Positions 8,911 to 18,157 are shown, counted from the first letter of the stretch. The stretch: DNA of 64,000 bases from Streptomyces sp. RPT161 (GCF_027533845.1 NZ_JAPZVN010000004.1:62001-126000); one strand, 5' to 3'. The notes: generated by a model from the letters alone, not told the origin. A program made the numbers and translations.

Positions 8911-10241
8911 GCTGGCAGGCCCCGTTGCTCGACATCGATCCGCTGCTCGACGACCGTGAGACGCGGATCATCGTGTGTTGCGGCTCGGGCGGGGTGGGCA
9001 AGACCACGACGGCCGCGGCCCTGGGGCTGCGTGCGGCCGAGCGCGGCCGGACGGTCGTGGTGCTGACCATCGACCCGGCGCGGCGTCTCGCGCAGTCGAT
9101 GGGGCTCACCGAACTGGACAACACACCGCGCCGGGTGGACGGCATCGACGAGTCCGCGGGCGGTCAACTGCACGCGATGATGCTGGACATGAAGCGGACG
9201 TTCGATGAGATCGTCGTCCAGCACGCCGAGCCGGAGCGCGCCCAGGCGATCTTGGAGAACCCGTTCTACCAGTCGCTTTCCGCGGGTTTCGCGGGCACGC
9301 AGGAGTACATGGCCATGGAGAAGCTCGGCCAGCTGCGGGCCCGCGACGAGTGGGACCTGATCATCGTGGACACCCCGCCGAGCCGCTCCGCGCTGGACTT
9401 CCTGGACGCCCCCAAGCGCCTCGGCTCGTTCCTCGACGGCAAGTTCATCAAATTGCTGATGGCCCCGGCGAAGGCGGGCGGACGCGCCGGGATGAAGTTC
9501 CTCAACGTCGGGCTGTCGATGATGACCGGCGCGCTGAACAAGGTGGTCGGCGCGCATCTGCTGCGGGACGTGCAGACGTTCGTGGCGGCGATGGACACCA
9601 TGTTCGGCGGCTTCCGCAAGCGCGCGGACGCCACCTACCGGCTGCTCCAGGCGCCCGGTACGGCGTTCCTCGTGGTGGCGGCGCCGGAGCGGGACGCGCT
9701 GCGCGAGGCCTCGTACTTCGTGGAGCGGCTGGCGGCGGAGCGCATGCCGTTGGCCGGGCTGGTGCTGAACCGGGTGCACGCCAGCGGTGCGGCGCGGTTG
9801 ACGGCGGAACGGGCGCTCGCCGCCGCCGAGGCGTTGGAGGATTTGGCGGCGGAGTGGCCCGGCGCCGGAGATCCGGCGCCAAGTGCCGTCACTACTGCGG
9901 AAGTTGGCGATCCGGTGGACTGCCCCGCCGTGGAAAATCTTACCGACGGCCGGATTGCCGATCACGTCACAGGGAAAACTGAGGGCAAGACCTTCACCGA
10001 GGAGATCCTCGCCGAGCCGGACGGGCTGCCCGCGGAGAGCCTGGCGGCGGGCCTGCTGCGGCTGCACGCGGAGCGGATGCAGGTGGTGGCCCGGGAGGGC
10101 CGCACCCGCGACCGTTTCGCCTCGGTGCATCCGGACGTGCCCGTCGCCGAAGTCGCCGCGCTGCCCGGTGACGTACACGACCTGGAGGGTCTGCGGGCGG
10201 TGGGAGAGCGGTTGGCGAACGGTCAGCCGGCCGCCGCGTAG
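8907..10241 (+). CDS. ArsA/Get3-like ATPase, second of a pair (BagB-like)
   Basis: 444 aa. P-loop CGSGGVGKTTT, with Ser where the signature Lys of the deviant Walker A would be; LIIVDTPPSRSALDFL is the Walker B/switch region. The loss of the signature Lys in this subunit but not in its partner suggests an asymmetric heterodimer. Residues ~300-365 are an acidic, less conserved insert (PSAVTTAEVGDPVD). Translationally coupled to the first ATPase. Its 3' end overlaps the convergent wblA by 19 bp. Confidence 0.9.
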   Translation: MSWQAPLLDIDPLLDDRETRIIVCCGSGGVGKTTTAAALGLRAAERGRTVVVLTIDPARRLAQSMGLTELDNTPRRVDGIDESAGGQLHAMMLDMKRTFDEIVVQHAEPERAQAILENPFYQSLSAGFAGTQEYMAMEKLGQLRARDEWDLIIVDTPPSRSALDFLDAPKRLGSFLDGKFIKLLMAPAKAGGRAGMKFLNVGLSMMTGALNKVVGAHLLRDVQTFVAAMDTMFGGFRKRADATYRLLQAPGTAFLVVAAPERDALREASYFVERLAAERMPLAGLVLNRVHASGAARLTAERALAAAEALEDLAAEWPGAGDPAPSAVTTAEVGDPVDCPAVENLTDGRIADHVTGKTEGKTFTEEILAEPDGLPAESLAAGLLRLHAERMQVVAREGRTRDRFASVHPDVPVAEVAALPGDVHDLEGLRAVGERLANGQPAAA

Positions 10242-10552
10242 TCCTCTTCCACCTCGGCGGTCAGCAGGCCCATGCTGCGCTCGTACTCATGGCGGGCGGT
10301 CTCCAGCAGTCTGCGCCACGAGGTGACCGTCGGGCGGCGGCGCAGCAGTGCCCTGCGCTCGCGCTCGGTCATCCCACCCCACACGCCGAACTCCACGCGG
10401 TTGTCGAGCGCGTCCGCCAGGCACTCGGTACGCACCGGGCATCCGGTGCACACCGCCTTGGCCCTGTTCTGCGCCGCCCCCTGGACGAACAGTTCGTCCG
10501 GATCTGTGGTGCGGCACGCTGCCTGCGCGCTCCAGTCGGTAACCCAGCTCAT
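10223..10552 (-). CDS. wblA: WhiB-family iron-sulfur regulator WblA
   Basis: 109 aa from the ATG at 10552, preceded by GAGAGGA 10 bp upstream (an alternative ATG at 10609 adds 19 residues without family similarity). Four Cys coordinate the [4Fe-4S] cluster: Cys in SAQAACRTTD, then CTGCPVRTEC. The GVWGG turn is followed by the basic TERERRALLRRR DNA-binding tail. The C-terminal extension SWRRLLETARHEYERSMG is typical of WblA. In Streptomyces WblA promotes aerial hyphae maturation and represses antibiotic biosynthesis; the mycobacterial counterpart is WhiB4. Confidence 0.95.
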   Translation of the reverse strand: MSWVTDWSAQAACRTTDPDELFVQGAAQNRAKAVCTGCPVRTECLADALDNRVEFGVWGGMTERERRALLRRRPTVTSWRRLLETARHEYERSMGLLTAEVEEDYAAAG

Positions 10553-10947
10553 GCTGGCGCCGTCCTCTCCCGAATCGGGGCTCCCCCACGGCGGCAGCGG
10601 CATATTCACCGTCGCCAGTTGAGGACGTTACGGAAGGAGGACACGGCACAACAGCCCTTTCAGGCCCAATCTTGAATGGCCCGAATGGACTATGCGTGCG
10701 CGACAGATCACCCAACGGAGTGAGCGTGTTTCGGAGCCGCTTTCAAACCGGCAACTCGGGGCATAACGGTCACATTGCCCGGGATATTGCTCAAGGCCCC
10801 TGGCATATGCCGGAATCGGGACAGTTCTCATCACCCACAAGAGTGACGATGAGAGGCAAACGCCCGACTCACTGACGCGTCCGTCTTCCACAGGTTAGGC
10901 GAACAGGTGGGCGTACGTCCTCAGAATCGACACGTAGGCTGCTCCCC
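10553..10947. other. Divergent intergenic region, wblA and PBP promoters
   Basis: About 395 bp with no supported ORF. It must hold the promoters of wblA (leftward) and the PBP gene (rightward). TAGGCT 13 bp before the PBP ATG resembles a -10 element for a very short leader. No riboswitch or repeat is recognised; wblA leaders are long in Streptomyces, which fits. Confidence 0.5.
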
Positions 10948-13158
10948 ATGGCCTACAAGCGCTCCGGCGGGGGTCTGGCGACGACCCGGCAAGCCGCCAA
11001 GTTCCTCGGTGTCAGTGTGCTGTCCGGGGTGGTGCTGGCAGGCATCGCGCTGCCCGCCACCGGCGCCATCGGGCTGTCCGCCAAGGGCACGGTCGCGGAC
11101 TTCAACGCGCTGCCCGGCGAACTCAAGCGCCCGCCGCTGAGCCAGGCGACGAAGATCCTGGACGCCAACGGGGGCCTGATCGCCACCGTCTATTCGCGCG
11201 ACCGCACCTCGGTTCCGCTCAGCCAGATCAACCCGGCCATGCAGAAGGCGATCGTCGCGATCGAGGACTCGCGCTATTGGCAGCACGGCGCGATCGACAT
11301 GAAGGGCATTCTGCGCGCGCTCAACTCCAACGCCGCGTCGGGCGGCGTCTCCCAGGGCGCCTCCACGCTCACCCAGCAGTACGTCAAGAACGTGTTCATC
11401 GAGGAGGCCGGTGACGACCCCGACAAGGTCGCACAGGCCACCCAGCAGACCATCGGCCGCAAGATCAAGGAACTGAAGTACGCGATCCAGGTCGAGAAGG
11501 AACTGGGCAAGAAGCAGATCCTGGAGAACTACCTCAACATCACGTTCTTCGGCGAACAGGCGTACGGCATTCAAGCGGCTGCCCAGCGGTACTTCAGCAC
11601 GGACGCCAAGGATCTGACCCTCGACGAGGCGGCCCTGTTGGCTGGAATCGTTCAGTCACCGACCCACTACGATCCGATCGCCTACCCCAAGGAGGCGATC
11701 ACGCGCCGGAACACGGTGCTCAAGCGGATGGCCGACCTCGGCGACATCACCCGAGCGCAGGCCACCGCGGCGCAGGCCAAGCCGCTGGGCCTGAAGCCCA
11801 GCACCCCGAGGAACGGCTGCATCACCGCCGTCAGCGGCGCGGGCTTCTTCTGCGACTACGTGCGCGAGACCTTCCTGAACAACCCGGTCTTCGGCAAGAC
11901 CCGGGAGGACCGCGCCAAGCGCTGGACCACCGGCGGCATGACGATCAGGACCACACTGGACCCGCAGGCCCAGCAGTCCGTCCAGGCCTCCATCCAGAAG
12001 CACGTCTACGAGACCGACCCGGTGGCCACCGCCGTGACCCTGGTGCAGCCAGGCACCGGCAAGATCGTGGCGATGGGCCAGTCGCGGCCCTACGGCTTCG
12101 GGCAGAACGAGACCCAGATCAACTACAACGTGGACCAGTCGATGGGCGGCGGCCGGGGCTTCCAGTCCGGTTCGACGTTCAAGCCCATCACGGCCGCGGC
12201 GGCGATCGACGGCGGCACCAATCCCAACACCGTTTATCCGGCGCCGTACTCGATGACGTACCCGAGCCCGGTCAACACCTGCGGCAAGCCCTGGGTCAAC
12301 ACCTACGGCTCGACGCTGTCCAACGAGGACAAGTCCGAGGTCGGGCCGATGAACATGCAGAAGGCCACGGCCCTTTCGGTCAACACGTACTACGTGCAAC
12401 TCATCAGCGACATCGGGGTCTGCCCGGTGACGCAGATGGCCTCGAAGATGGGTGTGCACCGGGCGGACGGCAACCCGATCGACCAGGTGCCGTCGATCAC
12501 CCTGGGCACCCAGGAGGTCAGTCCGCTGACCATGGCCGCGGCGTACGCCACCTTCGCCAACCACGGCGTCTACTGCACACCGGTCGCCATCGAGTCGATC
12601 ACCGACGCCAACGGCAAGTCGATGCCCGTACCGCAGAGTTCCTGCACCCAGGCCATGTCGGAGAACACCGCCTCGACGCTCAACACCCTCCTCAAGGGCG
12701 TGGTCGAGGACGGCACCGGCAAGCAGGCCGGGCTGCCCGACCGGGACAGCGCGGGCAAGACCGGTACCACGGACAGCCGTTACGCCGCCTGGTTCGTCGG
12801 CTACACCTCGAACATGGCCGGTGCGGTCTGGGTCGGCAGCCCCTCGAAGAACCTGTCGATGACCAACATCACCATCGGTGGCGTCTACCACGACAAGGTC
12901 TTCGGCGCCGACACCCCGGGCCCGATCTGGAAGGACGCCATGAGCGGCGCCCTCGCGGGCACCCCGGCCGGGAGCCTGCCCACGGTCCCGCTGGCGGGCG
13001 GCAACCCGCCGGGCGGCAGCCAGAACCCCAGCCCGAACCCTGGCGACCAGGGGAAGGGCAAGGGCCATGGAAACGGCGGCAACGCGTTCCCGTGGCCGAC
13101 CATCAGCCTGCCGCCGGGTCTGCTGGGCGGCGGCCAGAACGGCGGCAACTGGCCGTAG
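10948..13158 (+). CDS. Bifunctional penicillin-binding protein (class A, PonA2-like)
   Basis: 736 aa. After a short basic cytoplasmic tail, one membrane anchor spans about residues 22-45. The glycosyltransferase domain (GT51) has EDSRYWQHGAIDMKG and GASTLTQQYVKN, then KILENYLN-type signatures (KQILENYLNITFFG). The transpeptidase domain has GSTFKPITA (SxxK), SVNTYYVQL (SxN) and SAGKTGTTD (KTG). The tail is Gly/Pro/Asn-rich and extracellular, with no PASTA domain. It polymerises and crosslinks peptidoglycan. It sits beside wblA exactly as ponA2 sits beside whiB4, and this is the usual Streptomyces SCO3580-type PBP. Confidence 0.95.
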   Translation: MAYKRSGGGLATTRQAAKFLGVSVLSGVVLAGIALPATGAIGLSAKGTVADFNALPGELKRPPLSQATKILDANGGLIATVYSRDRTSVPLSQINPAMQKAIVAIEDSRYWQHGAIDMKGILRALNSNAASGGVSQGASTLTQQYVKNVFIEEAGDDPDKVAQATQQTIGRKIKELKYAIQVEKELGKKQILENYLNITFFGEQAYGIQAAAQRYFSTDAKDLTLDEAALLAGIVQSPTHYDPIAYPKEAITRRNTVLKRMADLGDITRAQATAAQAKPLGLKPSTPRNGCITAVSGAGFFCDYVRETFLNNPVFGKTREDRAKRWTTGGMTIRTTLDPQAQQSVQASIQKHVYETDPVATAVTLVQPGTGKIVAMGQSRPYGFGQNETQINYNVDQSMGGGRGFQSGSTFKPITAAAAIDGGTNPNTVYPAPYSMTYPSPVNTCGKPWVNTYGSTLSNEDKSEVGPMNMQKATALSVNTYYVQLISDIGVCPVTQMASKMGVHRADGNPIDQVPSITLGTQEVSPLTMAAAYATFANHGVYCTPVAIESITDANGKSMPVPQSSCTQAMSENTASTLNTLLKGVVEDGTGKQAGLPDRDSAGKTGTTDSRYAAWFVGYTSNMAGAVWVGSPSKNLSMTNITIGGVYHDKVFGADTPGPIWKDAMSGALAGTPAGSLPTVPLAGGNPPGGSQNPSPNPGDQGKGKGHGNGGNAFPWPTISLPPGLLGGGQNGGNWP

Positions 13159-13175
13159 GAGCAGGACCTGTGACG

Positions 13176-13191
13176 TGTTTCACGTGAAACA
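13176..13191. promoter_or_regulatory. parS-like ParB binding site
   Basis: TGTTTCACGTGAAACA is a perfect 16-bp palindrome identical to the Streptomyces parS consensus GTTTCACGTGAAAC plus its flanking T/A. It lies 18 bp after the PBP stop and before a terminator. No parAB or oriC genes are in the window, so this is an outlying site. Confidence 0.85.
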
Positions 13192-13203
13192 GGCGTTCTA
13201 ACG

Positions 13204-13245
13204 ACAGGTGGGGCGCCCCCGGAACTCCGGGGGCGCCCCACCTGT
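13204..13245. terminator. Strong bidirectional terminator after the PBP gene
   Basis: A perfect 19-bp stem (ACAGGTGGGGCGCCCCCGG and its complement) with an AACT loop, between the convergent PBP and YqeY-like genes. Confidence 0.9.
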
Positions 13246-13266
13246 GAGCTTTTCACGAGGGCGGTA

Positions 13267-13731
13267 TCAGTCGCCCAGGCGCCGCTTGACCTCGGCGGCG
13301 ACCCGGCCGCCCTCGGCGCGACCGGCGACCTTCTTGTTCGCCAGCTTCATGATCACGCCCATCGCACGCGGCCCCTCGCTGCCCTGGGAGGCGGCCTCGG
13401 CCACCGCCTCGGCGACCAGCGCGGCCAACTCCTCGTCACTGAGCGGCTTGGGCAGGTACTCGGCGAGCACCTCGCCCTCCGCCCGCTCACGCTCGGCGGA
13501 CTCCGCACGGCCGCCCTTGTCGAAGGCCTCCGCCGCCTCACGGCGCTTCTTGGCCTCGCGGGCGATCACCTTCTCCACCTCGGCGTCGGACAGCTCACGG
13601 GCCTCGGTGCCCGCGACCTCTTCCTTGTGAACGGCGGTGAGGGTGAGACGGAGCGTGGACGCGCGCAGTTCGTCGCGCGCCTTGATGGCCGCGGTGAGAT
13701 CGTCCTGAAGCCGGGCTTTGAGCGTGGTCAT
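13267..13731 (-). CDS. GatB/YqeY domain protein
   Basis: 154 aa. The protein starts MTTLKARLQDDLTAAIKARDEL and has the helical YqeY fold with LAEYLPKPLSDEELAALV and GVIMKLANKKVAGRAEGG. The domain is the tRNA-binding tail of GatB standing alone; YqeY proteins may aid amidotransferase or tRNA quality control, but this is not established. Divergent from the metallophosphoesterase gene. Confidence 0.92.
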   Translation of the reverse strand: MTTLKARLQDDLTAAIKARDELRASTLRLTLTAVHKEEVAGTEARELSDAEVEKVIAREAKKRREAAEAFDKGGRAESAERERAEGEVLAEYLPKPLSDEELAALVAEAVAEAASQGSEGPRAMGVIMKLANKKVAGRAEGGRVAAEVKRRLGD

Positions 13732-13808
13732 ACCGTGAGTCTGCCATGGGGCATGCGATGGCCGCCGGAAGATTTCCAGCGGTGCGGGACGTCTGCCACG
13801 ATGGGCGC

Positions 13809-14738
13809 ATGCGCGCTCGTTATGGGATCCCCCTGGGAATTACGGCAGTCGGCGCGGCCTCGGTGGTGTACGCCGCGGGCTTCGAAGTCCGTTCCTTTCG
13901 GCTGCGACGGGTCGAGGTCCCCGTGCTGCCGCCGGGGATGCGGCCGTTGCGCGTCCTTCAGATCTCCGACATCCACATGGTGAGCGGTCAGAACAAGAAG
14001 CGCCGCTGGCTGCAGTCGCTGGCCGGGCTGCGTCCCGACTTCGTGATCAACACCGGTGACAACCTCTCGGACCCGGAGGCCGTCCCGGAGGTACTGGACG
14101 CGCTCGGCCCGCTGATGGAGCTGCCGGGCGCCTATGTCTTCGGCTCCAACGACTACTACGGGCCGAAGCTGCGCAACCCGGCCCGCTACCTGGTGGAGCG
14201 GGCGCACGGCAAGCACGGCCTCAACGGCAACCCGCCGGTGCAGGGCGCGATCCACAACCCGTGGCAGGAGATGCGGGACAGCTTCGACACGGCGGGCTGG
14301 ATCGGCCTGAACAACACGCGCGGCCGGCTCAAGCTGGGCGACGGCACGGAGATCGCGCTCACCGGCCTGGACGACCCGCACATCAAGCGCGACCGCTACG
14401 GGATGGTGGCGGGCGGCCCCTCCTCCGACGCCGACCTGTCCCTCGCCGTGGTCCACGCCCCGTATCTGCGTGTCCTGGACGCCTTCGCGGCCGACGGCTA
14501 CCCGCTGATCCTGGCCGGGCACACCCATGGCGGCCAGCTGTGCGTGCCGTTCTACGGCGCCCTGGTCACCAACTGCGACCTGGACACCCGCCGGGTGAAG
14601 GGCCTGTCCACCCATCGCGCGGGCGGCCGCACCGCCTATATGCACGTTTCCGCAGGTTGCGGTACAAACCGCTACACCCCGGTACGTTTCGCCTGTCCTC
14701 CCGAGGCGACCCTGCTCACCCTGACTCCCGGCGCCTGA
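13809..14738 (+). CDS. Membrane-anchored metallophosphoesterase
   Basis: 309 aa from the ATG at 13809; upstream in-frame codons at 13746 lack an SD. A hydrophobic N-terminus (GIPLGITAVGAASVVYAAG) anchors or exports the protein. The calcineurin-like metal site is complete: SDIHM, NTGDNL, GSNDYY (N for the GNH motif), then ILAGHTHGGQL. The usual GNHD has become GSND, common in this actinobacterial family (Rv3683 neighbour of ponA2). Substrate unknown; UDP-sugar or lipid phosphate esters are possible. Confidence 0.9.
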   Translation: MRARYGIPLGITAVGAASVVYAAGFEVRSFRLRRVEVPVLPPGMRPLRVLQISDIHMVSGQNKKRRWLQSLAGLRPDFVINTGDNLSDPEAVPEVLDALGPLMELPGAYVFGSNDYYGPKLRNPARYLVERAHGKHGLNGNPPVQGAIHNPWQEMRDSFDTAGWIGLNNTRGRLKLGDGTEIALTGLDDPHIKRDRYGMVAGGPSSDADLSLAVVHAPYLRVLDAFAADGYPLILAGHTHGGQLCVPFYGALVTNCDLDTRRVKGLSTHRAGGRTAYMHVSAGCGTNRYTPVRFACPPEATLLTLTPGA

Positions 14739-14811
14739 GTCCCGCCTCCGGGCGCCGCCAAACCGGATTTCGCCTCCGGTCACGAGTCCGCTAGAGTAGA
14801 GCCCGTTGCAC

Positions 14812-14885
14812 CGGGGTGTAGCGCAGCTTGGCAGCGCGCTTCGTTCGGGACGAAGAGGCCGTGGGTTCAAATCCCGCCACCCCGA
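14812..14885 (+). tRNA. tRNA-Pro (anticodon CGG)
   Basis: The 74-nt cloverleaf has a perfect 7-bp acceptor stem CGGGGTG/CACCCCG, D-arm GCGC-AGCTTGGCA-GCGC, anticodon arm CTTCG-TTCGGGA-CGAAG giving CGG (reads CCG), and T-arm GTGGG-TTCAAAT-CCCGC. The discriminator base is A and no CCA is encoded. No integration is visible at this locus. Confidence 0.97.
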
Positions 14886-14901
14886 CTGGTGAAACACCTG
14901 A

Positions 14902-14938
14902 TCAGGGCCAGTCTCCGCTCGCGTGAGACTGGCCCTGA
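14902..14938 (+). terminator. Terminator of tRNA-Pro
   Basis: TCAGGGCCAGTCTC and its exact complement form a 14-bp stem around a 9-nt loop, 16 bp after the tRNA. Confidence 0.9.
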
Positions 14939-15136
14939 CTCGTTGGGGCGACTTTCCGGGGAGCCTGCTCCCGAGTACCCGTCGCTAACGGGTCGCCAGA
15001 CACGTCCGGAGCAGCGTGTCGAGAAGCCGCGCCGACGGCCCGTGGAGCCCCCACCGGCCGTCACCGACGGCGCGGCCCGGCCCGGCGCCGGGGCGGATCG
15101 CGGCCAGCCGAAGCGCTATGTCCGCATTGTGTCGAT

Positions 15137-16255
15137 ATGCTATCGGCTGTGATCAAGCCTGGACGGCTGCGGCTACGTCGTCGTCCCTACGGCCCGTGGC
15201 CCCCCGAGCTGCTGTTGCCGGTGATGCTGGCCATTGTCATCGCCAGCCTGGCCTTCGCCACGCCCAGGAGCGTCGCCATCAGCCGCATCCTGCCCGCGGT
15301 ACCCGCCCTGGCCGCCTCCATGTGGCCCGTGCTTCCCACCGTCCTGCTGGGGACGTTCTGCCTGCTGCTCATGATCGGGATCAGCCTTGAGTTCCCCGAT
15401 CTGGGGACGTGGTACACCGCCGCGGGGATCATCGCGGTCACCGTGGCGGCCGCGTACGGAAGCCATGTCCGGCTCCAGCGGGAGCAGACCCTCTTCCAGG
15501 TCCGGCTCGTCGCCGACGCGGCGCAGCAGGTGGTGCTGAGCCCGATGCCCCGCAGCTTCGGGAGCGTCGAGGTCGAGTCGCTGTACCTCGCGGCCGCGGC
15601 GGAGGCCCGCATCGGCGGCGACTTCTACGAGGTGGTCGGCACTCGCTACGGGGTGCGGTTGCTCATCGGCGATGTGCGGGGCAAGGGCCTGCCGGCGGTG
15701 GGGACGGCCGCGGCGGTGGTCAACTCCTTCCGGGAGGCGGCCTACGACGAGCCTGACCTCGGCGGCATCGCACGCCGTCTGGAGGCCAGCAGCACCCGGC
15801 ACACCTCCGCGTTCTCCCCCGACGACCTGATGGAGCGCTTCGCCACCGCCCTGCTCGTGGAGATCCCGTACGAGGAGCGGCACCTCAGGATCCTCAACTG
15901 CGGGCACCCCCCGCCGCTGCTGCTGAACCGCGGGCGACTGCGCGTCCTGAAGCCCACCGATCCCTCGCCACCGCTCAACCTCGCGGAGCTGATCGGCGAT
16001 CAGTACACCATCGACTCCGTCGACTTCGCCCCTGGCGACGAGCTGCTGCTGTACACCGACGGTGTCACCGAGGCCCGCGATCTCACCGGGGCGTTCTTCC
16101 CGCTGGCGGACTGGATGCGGCGGCAGACCCCCATGCGCCCCCGCGACCTGCTCGACCGGCTCCACCGTGACCTGCTGCACTACAGCGGCGGTGGCCTCGA
16201 CGACGACATCGCCGCCCTCGCCGTGCGGCTGCGCGAGCACCCGGCCCCCTCGTGA
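15137..16255 (+). CDS. Membrane SpoIIE-type PP2C phosphatase
   Basis: 372 aa. Residues ~25-110 hold three or four hydrophobic helices, followed by a short linker and a SpoIIE/PP2C domain: RIGGDFYEVV (metal-binding Asp), LLIGDVRGKGLPAV (GDVxGKG), TALLVEIP, LNCGHPPPLLL, ELLLYTDGVTEARD and GLDDDIAALAV. The motifs are complete, so it should be an active Ser/Thr phosphatase. In Streptomyces such proteins usually act on anti-anti-sigma factors; no STAS or RsbW gene lies nearby. The start is uncertain: no good SD precedes 15137 and a GTG at 15149 is also possible. Confidence 0.85.
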   Translation: MLSAVIKPGRLRLRRRPYGPWPPELLLPVMLAIVIASLAFATPRSVAISRILPAVPALAASMWPVLPTVLLGTFCLLLMIGISLEFPDLGTWYTAAGIIAVTVAAAYGSHVRLQREQTLFQVRLVADAAQQVVLSPMPRSFGSVEVESLYLAAAAEARIGGDFYEVVGTRYGVRLLIGDVRGKGLPAVGTAAAVVNSFREAAYDEPDLGGIARRLEASSTRHTSAFSPDDLMERFATALLVEIPYEERHLRILNCGHPPPLLLNRGRLRVLKPTDPSPPLNLAELIGDQYTIDSVDFAPGDELLLYTDGVTEARDLTGAFFPLADWMRRQTPMRPRDLLDRLHRDLLHYSGGGLDDDIAALAVRLREHPAPS

Positions 16256-16357
16256 GCCCCGGCCGGCGGGTGGCCGCACCGCCCGCGGCGGACCCGAACG
16301 GTGTGCGGCGGGATACCGCCGGTCCGGACGGCGGGCGGTCGGGTTTGAATGGGAGGC

Positions 16358-18157
16358 ATGAGTGATGTCTTCGCTGCCATGCCGGACTGGGAGAAACGCT
16401 TCCGGGCGCCGCGCGTGGGGCTGCCTGACTGGGCGCAGGACGCCCCGGAGCGTTCGCTGTACGTCTCCAACGCCACGGGCACGTACGAGCTGTACGCCTG
16501 GGACCGGCGCTCCGACACGCGGCGGCAGGTGACCGACCGGCCGAACGGGACCACGGACGGGACGCTGAGCCCGGACGGCGAGTGGATCTGGTGGTTCTCG
16601 GACACCGACGGCGACGAGTTCGGGGTCTGGATGCGCCAGCCGTTCGCCGGTGGGGACGACGAGCCGGGGGCGCCGGGGCTGGCGCCCTCGTATCCGGCGG
16701 GGCTCGCCCTGGGGCGGGACGGCACGGTGGTCGTCGGCCGGTCGCTGGACGACGAGGGCACCTCGATCCATGTGGTCAGGCCCGGCCAGCCGGCCGAGCT
16801 GGTCTACCGGCACCCGGAGTCGGCGGGCGTCGGCGACCTCAGCGAGGACGGCACGCTGCTGGCCGTGGAGCACACCGAGCACGGTGACGCCATGCACTCG
16901 TCACTGCGGGTCATGACGCTGGACGGCACGACCGTCGCCGAGTTGGACGACACCGCTGGCGGTGAGCGCGAGCTGGGTCTGGAGTGCCTGGGGTTCGCTC
17001 CCGTCGCCGGTGACACCCGGCTGCTCGTCGCCCACCAGCGGCGCGGCCGGTGGGAGCCGATGGTCTGGGACGTCACCACCGGCCGGGAGACCGAGCTGGC
17101 GATCGACCTGCCGGGCGACGTGGCCGCCGAGTGGTACCCGGACGGCTCCGCCCTGCTGGTCGAGCACACCCACCAGGGGCGCAGCGAACTGTGGCGGTAC
17201 GCGTTCGCCGACGGCGCGCTGACCCGGATCCCGACGGACCCCGGCACCATCAGCGCGGCGACCGCCCGCCCGGACGGCACGGTGGAGTTCCTGTGGTCGT
17301 CGGCCGCGCTGCCGCCCGCCGTACGGTCCAGCACGGGCGCGACCGTGCTGGAGGTTCCCGGCTTCACGGCACCGCCGTCGGTGCCCGCGCATGACGTGTG
17401 GGTCGAGGGGCCGGGCGGCCGGATCCACGCGTTCGTACAACAGCCGCACGGCGACGGGCCGTTCCCCACGGTGTTCGACATCCACGGCGGCCCCACCTGG
17501 CACGACAGCGACGCGTTCGCGGCGGCTCCGGCGGCCTGGGTGGACCACGGCTTCGCCGTCGTACGCGTCAACTACCGCGGCTCGACGGGCTACGGGCGGG
17601 AGTGGACGGACGCGCTCAAGCACCGGGTCGGGCTGATCGAGCTGGAGGACATCGCGGCGGTACGGGAGTGGGCGGTCGCCTCCGGGCTCGCGGATCCGGC
17701 CAAGCTGGTGCTGGCGGGCGGTTCGTGGGGCGGCTATCTGACCCTGCTCGGCCTCGGCACGCAGCCGCAGGCGTGGGCCGCGGGGCTGGCTGCGGTGCCG
17801 GTGGCGGACTACCTGGCGAGCTACGAGGACGAGATGGAGGCGCTCAAGGCGCTGGACCGCACGCTGTTCGGCGGCTCGCCGCAGGAGGTGCCGGACCGGT
17901 ACGCGGCCTCGTCACCGCTGACGTACGTGGAGCAGGTGCGGGCGCCGGTCTTCATCTCGGCCGGGACGAACGATCCGCGCTGCCCGATACGGCAGATCGA
18001 CAACTACGTCGAGCGGTTGGCGAGCCTGGGCAAGGTGCACGAGGTGTACCGGTACGACGCCGGGCACGGGTCGCTGGTGGTCGAGGAGCGGATCAAGCAG
18101 CTGCGGCTGGAGTTGGCGTTCGCCGACCGGGTGCTGGGGCTCGGCGTCGCGGGCTGA
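16358..18157 (+). CDS. S9-family prolyl-oligopeptidase-like serine peptidase
   Basis: 599 aa from the ATG at 16358, which follows GGGAGG; a start at 16349 overlaps that SD. The N-terminal ~330 residues are a WD/beta-propeller (repeats such as GTLSPDGEWIWWFSD and GDLSEDGTLLAVEH) that gates the active site. The C-terminal alpha/beta hydrolase has GGSWGGYLTL (Ser), GTNDPRCP (Asp) and DAGHGSLV (His). No signal peptide, so cytoplasmic. It releases short peptides or acyl-amino acids; precise specificity not deducible. Confidence 0.9.
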   Translation: MSDVFAAMPDWEKRFRAPRVGLPDWAQDAPERSLYVSNATGTYELYAWDRRSDTRRQVTDRPNGTTDGTLSPDGEWIWWFSDTDGDEFGVWMRQPFAGGDDEPGAPGLAPSYPAGLALGRDGTVVVGRSLDDEGTSIHVVRPGQPAELVYRHPESAGVGDLSEDGTLLAVEHTEHGDAMHSSLRVMTLDGTTVAELDDTAGGERELGLECLGFAPVAGDTRLLVAHQRRGRWEPMVWDVTTGRETELAIDLPGDVAAEWYPDGSALLVEHTHQGRSELWRYAFADGALTRIPTDPGTISAATARPDGTVEFLWSSAALPPAVRSSTGATVLEVPGFTAPPSVPAHDVWVEGPGGRIHAFVQQPHGDGPFPTVFDIHGGPTWHDSDAFAAAPAAWVDHGFAVVRVNYRGSTGYGREWTDALKHRVGLIELEDIAAVREWAVASGLADPAKLVLAGGSWGGYLTLLGLGTQPQAWAAGLAAVPVADYLASYEDEMEALKALDRTLFGGSPQEVPDRYAASSPLTYVEQVRAPVFISAGTNDPRCPIRQIDNYVERLASLGKVHEVYRYDAGHGSLVVEERIKQLRLELAFADRVLGLGVAG

